A stretch of 27,277 nt of DNA from Haplosporangium gracile (Eukaryota > Mortierellomycota > Mortierellomycetes > Mortierellales > Mortierellaceae): contig JAAAUF010000575.1 in NCBI GenBank assembly GCA_015499985.1, forward strand, positions 1 to 27,277, in the 5' to 3' direction. Below, piece by piece: positions 9,692-17,423 of the stretch. Each line of letters opens with the position of its first letter. Positions within the stretch are counted from its first letter, which is position 1. The position numbers were made by a program, and so were the translations under genes. The notes under the pieces were generated by a model that worked only from the letters and a program-made list of their open reading frames with translations, was not told the DNA's origin and ran no database searches.

Positions 9692-9943
9692 TCAATTGGT
9701 AGCAGCATGATCGCCCTGCATGTTCTCGACTTCGACAACGCTGCCTTGTTTGACACCTTGTTCTTGGGCAGCACCAGTGGTCAAAGTTTCTATTTGGACC
9801 TGAACGGCAACCAGTGCATCCTGGAGAAGACGTGGTTGGATGAGGGGAGTGTCATCGTATAGTATGACAGTGTCGGAGAGTGAAGTAAGGGTATGGTCAG
9901 TGTGCCAACGGAGCCGAAGAATGTGCCTGAGATTGTGTGGCAT
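9692..9943 (-). CDS. paralogue D: small protein, C-terminus shifted
   Basis: An 83-codon frame runs from an ATG at 9943 to a TGA at 9692-9694. Residues 1-22 (MPHNLRHILRLRWHTDH...) match the start of F (MPRNVRLILQLSRHTNH...). The core DTVILYDD (about 24-31) follows, then LVAVQVQIETLTTGAAQEQG and VVEVENM, matching C and F. The stop comes about ten residues early. Removing one T from AATT just before the TGA would restore a tail ending EFEEDAQGK then TAG, like EFMFEEGTQKK in F and FGFEAPQQK in C, so a one-base insertion in D is likely. The rest is intact and the promoter is good, so it may still be expressed. Function unknown; no known domain, signal peptide or membrane segment is visible. Confidence 0.6.
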   Translation of the reverse strand: MPHNLRHILRLRWHTDHTLTSLSDTVILYDDTPLIQPRLLQDALVAVQVQIETLTTGAAQEQGVKQGSVVEVENMQGDHAATN

Positions 9944-10030
9944 GTTGAAACCGTGGGTATGTGTTGTTGTGGATGAAGGTAGTCGTTGCGGCTGTCTTTT
10001 CTTTTTTCAAAAAAATAAGTAACAGTTTGG

Positions 10031-10040
10031 TATTTATATA
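10031..10040 (-). promoter_or_regulatory. TATA box of paralogue D
   Basis: Reads CTATATAAATAC on the minus strand, about 90 bp upstream of the ATG at 9943, identical to the box of A. The 5' UTR after it contains CCACAACAACAC, like other members. Confidence 0.6.
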
Positions 10041-10865
10041 GCCGCGCGCAAAATGGACCATATGCGACATACAGTTCTTGTGGGCACTCATCGAGTTTGT
10101 GGCAGAATCTGGCCTTGAATCAATGCATGATTTGCAAAAAAAAAAATTGCACGGGGACCCCTGGATTATTGAATAAAAGGAGGTGAGAAAACGCATTAAT
10201 ACATTATTAAATTAACGGAACCGATCAGGAAAGGGAGGAAAAGAAGAGGTCGTTTAGGCCCGTCCTATCCTCCCTCATATTACGAGGGACGTTGGTTTCT
10301 ATGAACGGAACCAGCATCAGAACCGAAAGTAGCAAATGGAGGGAAATATGTGATAAACATTCATCTCCCTTCCAACTTGAAACACGGGGCTGCCTAATGA
10401 TGTCAAGTCAGTATAATTCCACGCCCCATGCCCCATCCCTCATTCCCTTGTCCAAATTCCTTAAGTGTCCCCGCCACGAATGAGTTAGGCTTAATTTAAA
10501 TTTTGTTTTAATTGTAGACATGGGAAGAATGGATATTGCTTTTCTTGTTATGGCGAAGTCGCTCAAATTGTTCTTTGTTCAGTTGATAGAGCAAGGGAAC
10601 AAAGAAACGAGAACTAAATGCCAGAGAGAGGGACGCGGCATGAGCAAAGACAAGAAAATAAAAAAGTAAACCAACAGCAAACAGCATTTTCGCATCTAAT
10701 TCTTCCCTCAACATGCGTGGAGCAAATCACACCGAGTCTGGAGTATGTCTGGTAGCTGTTACTACATTTCACAAGATGTCGGCATCGCATACTCCATTTT
10801 TCAGTTATAACCATCACCATCATGTATTCCTCCTACCTTCTTGGTCGGATCTGAAACGAATAGAG

Positions 10866-11213
10866 TACAGACGAACATCGTTTTTGCGTCCAGTTTGATA
10901 GTGAAATTGAACGCAAAAATGAATTCGAATATTTGAATTGACCTCCACAAAAGATTATTCTTAACCAGTGCCAAATATATAGCGCACGAGACAGAAGACG
11001 CTGAGCCGTAAGTCTTACTTCACTCCCAACATAAAATGAGGTGAAGTGGGAGACGTGTTGATGGAAGTAAATTTACGACTCAGCGTCTTCTGTAAGTTCT
11101 GTCTCATGCACTGGTTAAGAATAATCTTTTGTGAAGGTCAGTTCAAATGTTCAAATTAGTTTTTCTGATCAATTTCACTATCAAAATGATCATAAAAACC
11201 AGATTCGACTGTA
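10866..11213. mobile_element. MITE/foldback element, 348 bp with TA ends
   Basis: The two halves are inverted copies over almost their full length. Left end TACAGACGAA pairs with right end TTCGACTGTA; TTTGATAGTGAAATTGA (10894-10910) with TCAATTTCACTATCAAA; a 26-bp arm at 10946-10971 pairs perfectly with 11108-11133; and ACAGAAGACGCTGAG (10991-11005) with CTCAGCGTCTTCTGT (11079-11093). The outer TA on each side fits a TA target-site duplication, as in Tc1/mariner-type elements. There is no coding capacity, so it is non-autonomous. Confidence 0.8.
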
Positions 11214-12421
11214 CTTGTTGATTTCCACACTTTTCTCTTCTCTCCTCTTCAGCTTTGCTTCTTTCATTTCCCCTAGGCTCGTCTTCATTTCCCCCTCTCT
11301 TTTTTACCTTTCCTAGCTGCGAAAATCCATACAATACTTGCCTTCCTTTACCCTTCACTCATCCCCCTTCCCTCATACTTTTCTTCTTCTTTCTCCATTC
11401 CTATTTGCTACTCATCATCTCCTGCCCCTTTTATCCCTCTTTTTTCCCTCCCATGCTCGTTCTCTCATTCTACTCTTACTCTTTCTTGCTCATTCTTATT
11501 TATTTCCACTCCTCTACTTTCTCGAAGAAACCACAAATAATACGCACCACTCAACAGCCCTCACTTCGTCCTGCGGCAACCAACATCCATCCCCATACAG
11601 TGTACATCGCATCGATCATCGGTTATATATTATTTTTTTTTCACCAAGCATTGGACTCCTGCATTCTTGCTCATTTTATCGTTTTTTACCTAGCTGCCTA
11701 TATCGCGCTCTCTTTTATTGTTTTCATAATAACAACATAGCGTCATTCAACCACGCCGCAGAAAACCGGATGAAGAAAAATGGGGAGCCAGTTTCAGACT
11801 GTACAAGCTAAGAATACGGTACATTTTTACATTTGTTTGCATTAATACTGGCCCCTGGCTTTCAAGGAAAGAGGATCAGTGCTTCTTCCCTATCCTCCTT
11901 CACCCTTAATCAACTAGCTAAGGTAGAATAATTTTACCCCTATTGTTACTGTTCTCCTATGACTTAAGAATTTAATCCATTAGACCTGGAGACTTTTTTT
12001 CGACAAGCACACAGTGTTGATGTGATGTAATAGATGAGAGTGAGTGAGTGAGTGCATGTTGTCTAAATAATGCAGTAGTGAGCGGGTCGACCATGGGTGC
12101 ATGCTGTAATGATCGAGGCGAAGAGGGCTGAGCAGGGTTGATGTTGTTGTAGTTTTATAGCGGGTGTGAAGTTGAAAAATCCTGGTCGGTTAAGGAGAAA
12201 GGTCGCTTTGCAATGTGTACGAAAGTGAGCGATAGGAATATGTCTATCCCCTTTGAAAAACGTTAAATACAACGATGTGGCTAAGCGATATTGGCACATT
12301 GGAATATCTTAGAACCGGGCTGTGCGTAATATATATAAAAATAGAAAGCTTAAATCCCCCACTTACTTTGTTAATTGAACCATCATTTTAGAGACTTCAT
12401 AGAGGCGACAAGATGACAAGT

Positions 12422-12439
12422 GTCAATAGTGTGTAGATG
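12422..12439 (-). repeat. 3'-flank repeat shared by B and E, copy 2
   Basis: GTCAATAGTGTGTAGATG, the partner of 3018-3040. A second weaker match (CCTCCTTCACCCTTAATCAAC near 11900 with CCTCTTTCACCTTGAGTCAAC near 2850) lies in the same order. Confidence 0.5.
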
Positions 12440-12753
12440 TGTAGGCGATGTAATTAGTTTAATAGGTGTAGTTTGAGGAGGAAGAAAGGGAGAAAGTGAG
12501 AAAGCGAGTGGGTGAAAAGGATAAGTGGCGATGGCGATAAAGAAAACCGCGATCTTTATGGCACGCAGCAGAGGGGCGCTGAAGGTGGCTAGGCTCATTG
12601 CTTGCTGCCCCAAAATGAAGGAGGGATTATGGTCTGTGCGAGGTGTGCGCTGTTCTTGAGCGGTGTACTCGCAGACCTATGTCTCCGTACAATGGCTCCG
12701 TCCTAGGTGTCTGAGCCAGAAGAGTTGCCATGACCGACGTCTCCTTGTCTGGA

Positions 12754-12993
12754 TCAAAGGTGAACCATCCGAAGTGCGAGAAGGACTCGAATAATAATTA
12801 GTCGACAGGGGACGGAAACTGGATCGGCTTGGATGATGACCATCTGAACTTGGCCGGTGTTGTTGCTGCTGCTGTGTGAGGGCTGGACAAAGGGGTGTTC
12901 GCTGTACGAGATGATCGTGTTCGGGAGGATCATTGGCTCGTTGTTGTCGATGTGTCTTGGGACTCCGTAAATGCGCTCGATGTTGCGTGGCAT
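12754..12993 (-). CDS. paralogue E: small protein, divergent C-terminus
   Basis: A 79-codon frame runs from an ATG at 12993 to a TGA at 12754-12756. The start MPRNIERIYGV agrees with F (MPRN) and D (MPHN). PRHIDNNEPMILPNTIISYS (12-31) aligns with B residue for residue, and TIISYSE with TIISYTE in A. A Ser/Asn run (about 40-45) and QVQMVIIQADPVSVP occupy the place of the VQxQL helix. The remainder (RLIIIRVLLALRMVHL) is basic and hydrophobic, not acidic as in other members, and a second frame stays open beneath it to about 12610. A frameshift after about residue 60 is therefore possible. A TATA box lies about 130 bp upstream. Function unknown. Confidence 0.6.
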   Translation of the reverse strand: MPRNIERIYGVPRHIDNNEPMILPNTIISYSEHPFVQPSHSSSNNTGQVQMVIIQADPVSVPCRLIIIRVLLALRMVHL

Positions 12994-13121
12994 GATGTAG
13001 AGTAGTACTGTATGGAGATGGCAATTGTTTTGTTGTCGTTTTTGTCGTCTTTGTTGAACTAAGTGAGGGTAAGATGAAGAACAGAGAAAGTAAAAGCTGG
13101 GAGAGGAGGGCTACATTGCAT

Positions 13122-13131
13122 CCTTATATAA
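13122..13131 (-). promoter_or_regulatory. TATA box of paralogue E
   Basis: Reads CTTATATAAGGA on the minus strand, about 130 bp upstream of the ATG at 12993. Confidence 0.55.
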
Positions 13132-15309
13132 GAGAATCAAAGTCGGTTACTGGCGACCATGACATTAGTGGACAATACCTTTGTTGAACCCTGATGAGCG
13201 ACCTGGTCTGATACCTGATGGATACCGCACAGTTGCTGTCACATCTCTTTCGCTAATTAATCGCACCTCCATGTTTCCCCAGCCATTTATTGTTACACGG
13301 CATGGAAAGTTAATCGTTATGGCGGTCATGTTGCACAAAAAGGGGTACAACAACTAATTTGCTAAGTATTGTCTGTTCGCCTTTTTGCGAACCCACTTGC
13401 CTTGTCCCTTAATTTGTCCTCCAGTATACCCCATCCCTTAATGTTATGCTCATTGGTCTTCACTCAAAATTTCCAACAATTGGAGCTATTTGTCCTTTGT
13501 TTGGATGCATCCTAGATAAACAACAAGAGAGAGAAGAAACGGCGACCTGTTTGAACTTTTAAAAAGGAGCGTGTCTGGTGTGCATAATACATCTCTATGT
13601 GTGTTTGATTCGTCTTCGCCGTCCGTCAACGGCAGAACTATTTTCGTTGCACTTTGAAGTATAGAGGGGGCGAAGGCAAGAAAGAGTGTAGAAGTGAAGT
13701 TGAAGAAGGGTTTATCAAGCAAAAAAAAACTCAATCACTACCAAAAAAAAAAAGAGCGAAAGCAACCATGCGCCTGTTGGTCGATGCAGGCGTCGGAGAA
13801 GAAATGGGATAAAATAAAATAGAAAAGAAAGGGGAAGAAAAAGGGGCAAAAAATGCTGAACGGAAAAACAAAAGGAGTAAGAAGGGATGCGAGGGATGCT
13901 AGGGATACAAGACAAACGAGAACGGGGAAGTGAAAGTGAAAACTTCTAATCGCTTCCAAGTATTTTTCGCTCAACCAGAGCAAAAAAGGCGAAGGCTTGT
14001 TTGTTGTGCAGAGGGTTCACGCACTGGCATGGAGAAGTACACCGATCACGGTTGCTATGTACCAACTAACTGATGAAAGAACAAACAAAAGACGACAGAA
14101 AAGGCACCGGGCTACATTTCACTAGTGCAATATACAGAGGAAAACAACTATTTTTGCCAAACAACTGTTGTTGACATCCTTTCTTAAAATATACATGAAC
14201 CAGTAGAAGCAATGGCCGCTTTTTGGTTCTGCGGCGAAGATTTAAATTTTCCGTTCAAACCCAATGAATTAATGCAAAACCATGCCCGCCAATGCAAAAG
14301 GGATAATCGAACATAAGGAGAAAAATGGCGAAGGGATGGCGGTAGGACAAAAAAGAGGGGAGAAGTAAGGAGGACAAACAACGAGGGATAGATAAGGATA
14401 AAGGGAAGGAAGAACAAAAAAAGGGAGGAAGGGAGGCAGAGAAGGGGAGGAGTTGATGAAACACTTACAAACAATTGGTGACCAGGTCAAAACAAAAACT
14501 GAGCAATCGAGATCGGGGTCAAGATCGGGACCAAAAAAGAGGATAAATGTCGAAAAAAGATAAAACAAACAGAGGAGAGAATGGATCACATCATCCATGG
14601 CGGTACAAGACATATGAACAATCCCCTAAAAATAGAGTGAGGTTTTCTTTCGGTAAGTTATTCTTAGGCAGAGCTGGATTCCCTATTTTTTTTGTTTTTA
14701 AGAAATTTATTGCGTTGTGGGTGTGCGTGCAGTCAGAGCTGGATCCCTTTGCAAACATAAAATCACGTGTGTAGCCTGGGTATCCTTGAGGTGTTTTTTT
14801 GCTCTCTTTGCATGAACGGGATGGTCGATCCAGCCCACCAACAGTTCTCAAATAAAGAAGTATCTTCCTTCTTTGTTTTTTTCTCACGCATGGCTCCAAC
14901 CATCGCATAAGAGGTGAAGAGAAGGAGGGTGCATAAGCTAGTCAGGCAATAAAAAGGTGATTTCACTGCAAGACGCTGCTCCTGGGACAATAATGTAATG
15001 ATGTCACTCTTGGGTACCGATGTACATTCGCTCATATACGAAAATGTAATTGGTCGACGTTTGAAGATCTCCATTGCGCGTCAATGGGTGTTTTTTTATC
15101 TTAATGTACAAAGAGAAGAAGATAATGTTTGTTCAAAAGGATGTACTCATATGAGCTGCATACGAAAGAGACGGAACTGAGTAGGAGAGTAACGATAGGG
15201 ACGGAGTGCAAGAGCGAGAGCAAAAAAATGAGATGTGGATTTGAGTTACAGACTAAGAAGAGAAAAAGAGACGCGAGAAATACTGAGCTTAAAAAAGTGA
15301 CGCGAAAAT

Positions 15310-15385
15310 GGAGGAGAAATTCAACGAATCACGGGTAAGAGTGATAATTAACCAACAGTGACCAATAGTTTATTTATCTCAGTCG
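15310..15385 (-). repeat. conserved 3' tail block, copy downstream of F
   Basis: TTCAACGAATCACGGGTAAG, AGTGATAATTAACC and CAATAGTTTATTTATCTCAG align with the block after C. The minus strand carries AATAAACTATTG. It lies about 570-630 bp past the end of F. Confidence 0.55.
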
Positions 15386-15949
15386 ATGGAAGGATGTGAC
15401 AGATGGCTTAAAGTGGAACGACTGGAAGAAAGGATGGGTGACGGAGAGGGGACTTCAAGGTAAAATGGTGAAGAAAGGGGGTATGGTTTTACAAAAATTG
15501 TTCGCAAGCTACAAGATCTGAGTGAAGGAGATGGAAAGAGCAATAATACGTGTACGTTTGTGAGAAAGAGGATGATGCATGTTATTGTGTGTCAAGGCTA
15601 TGAGAGCGACAATGCGTATAAGAAAGTGGGGGAAAGGTGGACGAGAAGGTTGAATGAACAAGAGGGCTGGATACTCGAGAGAGACAATGAGGGCAAGATG
15701 GACAGGTATTTCAGGAGGGACAAAAGAGGACGGTATGAGACATGCAGATAAGGCAGACAACAAAAGGCAGATGGAAGGCACGACAAGGACGGATGTGCGC
15801 CAAAGAAGTGTAAATAAATAGGACGAGAGGGAAGGCAGACCAGATGACAAGACGGCAGGGCGAACGGACAATTAGAGAAGGCAGGGTGGACCTTGCAGAC
15901 ACAGGGGCGTTGCTTGGGCGAACATTCAAATCAAATTTTTAAAGATGAA

Positions 15950-16231
15950 TTATTTTTTCTGTGTCCCTTCCTCAAACATAAATTCATCATTAATATGGTC
16001 GATCATCATGTTTTCAACCTCGGCGGCGCTGGCTCATTCGACACCTTGTTCTTGAGCAGCACTAATGGACAGAGTACCCAATTGGGCTTGCACCACAGTC
16101 AGTTGGTTCTAGAGAGGAGGCGGTTGGATGAGGAGGGACTCATCATATGAGACAACAGCGTCGGAAAGTGTTGTAGGGACATGGTTAGTGTGTCGAGAAA
16201 GTTGGAGAATAAGTCGTACATTGCGAGGCAT
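15950..16231 (-). pseudogene. paralogue F with two nonsense codons
   Basis: The ATG at 16231 opens MPRNVRLILQLSRHTNH and the core DAVVSYDE, closest to D. Codon 41 is TAG (16109-16111) where the relatives have a residue before the helix; CAG by one transition is the likely ancestor. Reading on in the same frame gives NQLTVVQAQLGTLSISAAQE, then TGA at codon 66 (16034-16036), then AEVENMMIDH and a tail EFMFEEGTQKK ending in TAA at 15950-15952. Homology to C and D on both sides of each stop shows that these are disabling mutations in a 93-codon gene, not chance. The TATA box is retained, so it may still be transcribed. A 40-residue product is the most it would encode without readthrough. Confidence 0.75.
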
Positions 16232-16310
16232 TATATGTGTAAGAGTATGTGCGTTTTCTATTAGTACTTTTGTTTGTATTGTTAATATTTTTTTTTCGTT
16301 CGCCTTTTGT

Positions 16311-16319
16311 CTTTTATAT
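16311..16319 (-). promoter_or_regulatory. TATA box of paralogue F
   Basis: Reads CATATAAAAGAC on the minus strand, about 80 bp upstream of the ATG at 16231. Confidence 0.5.
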
Positions 16320-16650
16320 GTTCCTGAAAAAAAAAACGAGTTCGTGTGATGACATCCTGCACATAAACTGACTTCACTGTGCGTCCATGTACCAATTCGA
16401 AAGGCGCTCTATTCCCTTGGGAAACAACTATATTCTGTGTAGGTCTGGCGCTCGTTCTCCTCGCCAAAAAAAAAATAAACTTTCTTTTGATTTTTCTTGG
16501 CGGAGGCTGTCAGCGAAAACCGTCCATTGGTCTGGGTTCTAGACTGATTCGGAAGGTGCTCTTTTCGCCTGTAAGTCTAGGCTCTATTCCAGCCCTCTCT
16601 AATTGTTATGACCTTGGTAAAATGAATTTGCCTTTTAAGGACACGCAATG

Positions 16651-16750
16651 TACAGTCGTAAGTGGTTTTTATGGCCATTCTGATAGTGAAAACGGCCATA
16701 AAAACCACTTTCGACTGTAAAAACGTATCTAAAAACTACTTTCGACTGTA
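16651..16750. mobile_element. miniature foldback with an extra terminal copy
   Basis: TACAGTCGTAAGTGGTTTTT (16651-16670) and its inverted partner ending TTTCGACTGTA at 16719 form a 29-bp inverted repeat with two mismatches around a loop CTGATAGTGAA. A third terminus, AAAAACTACTTTCGACTGTA, ends at 16750. TACAGTCG ends, TTTTTATG and TGATAGTGAAA are shared with the ends of the 348-bp element at 10866-11213, so both belong to one family. It is far too short to code for anything. Confidence 0.75.
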
Positions 16751-17149
16751 AGTCTATCCCTTCGTGTGTAGGCCTTTTTCAACTATTTTTCATTTATGAA
16801 GGGTATGCTTGGGATCGTTCTTTTCCATTTTTTTTCTTCGCCGCATGTTGCCCTCTTAAACGCAAAAGAGAGGCATGAGAATACGGAACATGCTCATCCA
16901 CTTTTTTTTGGAATCCGACATCATCGTTATTGTCTAAAGCTTCAATGATTGGGAGGCCTCAAAACTGATGAAGCTTCTTCATTGCAGCATTCACTTAATG
17001 CGAATGATGTGGGAAGGGAAAAAAAATTGGATGCTGATGAGGGTCTCGGTGAGGTCTCTCTTCTTCGCTTAAGAATAGGGGTGAGCATTAGTGTTTTGTT
17101 TTGTAAATAGGGAGCGGGCGTCTGACTCGTGCTATTACGTGAAAAATAA

Positions 17150-17165
17150 CGGGCAAATTTGCCCG
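17150..17165. repeat. 16-bp perfect palindrome
   Basis: CGGGCAAATTTGCCCG is its own reverse complement. It could be a protein-binding site, or transposon debris. It lies 260 bp from the 3' end of the GH5 gene. Confidence 0.8.
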
Positions 17166-17423
17166 TCTAACGCTCCAAGGGATACTCCAAAGGAAGATTG
17201 TTGGTTAATGTTCTGACTATGGCCAAGCAAATTTTAGGGGGGCTTTTGCCAAGCTGTGCTGCACGACACGGTCTTCCACCCAAAAGTCCATAACTTTCAT
17301 GCCATGAAATTGATGCAACGAAACAAAATCAAATAACTGAGGGTTGCACATTCAATTAGAAAGGGACCTTCTTCTAAAATATGTAATTGACAACCCAGGA
17401 ACCAGAATGAAGAGAAAAAAAAT

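Larger units (their letters stand above)
10041..12753. other. intergenic between D and E, with a foldback element
   Basis: No supportable gene. From the D promoter it passes through unremarkable AT-rich DNA, the foldback element at 10866-11213, a long C/T-rich plus strand at 11220-11530, and the presumed 3' trailer of E. Frames at 11255-11811 are Ser/Phe/Leu translations of the C/T tract. Confidence 0.5.
12994..15949. other. intergenic between E and F
   Basis: Nearly 3 kb without a supportable gene. It holds the E promoter, purine-rich plus-strand DNA at 13670-13940 and 14340-14460, and the presumed 3' trailer of F with its tail block. Open frames are translations of the pyrimidine-rich minus strand or short and unrecognised. 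Confidence 0.5.
16320..17423. other. intergenic, repeat-derived, compartment boundary
   Basis: Contains a degenerate direct repeat (16380-16600), the small foldback with three related ends (16651-16750), and a 16-bp perfect palindrome at 17150-17165. The last 600 bp, up to the stop of the GH5 gene, show no coding frame. Confidence 0.5.

Noticed and set aside
11255..11811. Two overlapping plus frames of 157-161 codons rich in Ser, Phe and Leu
   Set aside because: They translate a long C/T tract; composition explains the openness and both lack conserved features.
17220..17380. Possible transposon-end sequence downstream of GH5
   Set aside because: It has the look of fungal repeat DNA, but I could find no inverted or direct partner in the window to support an element.
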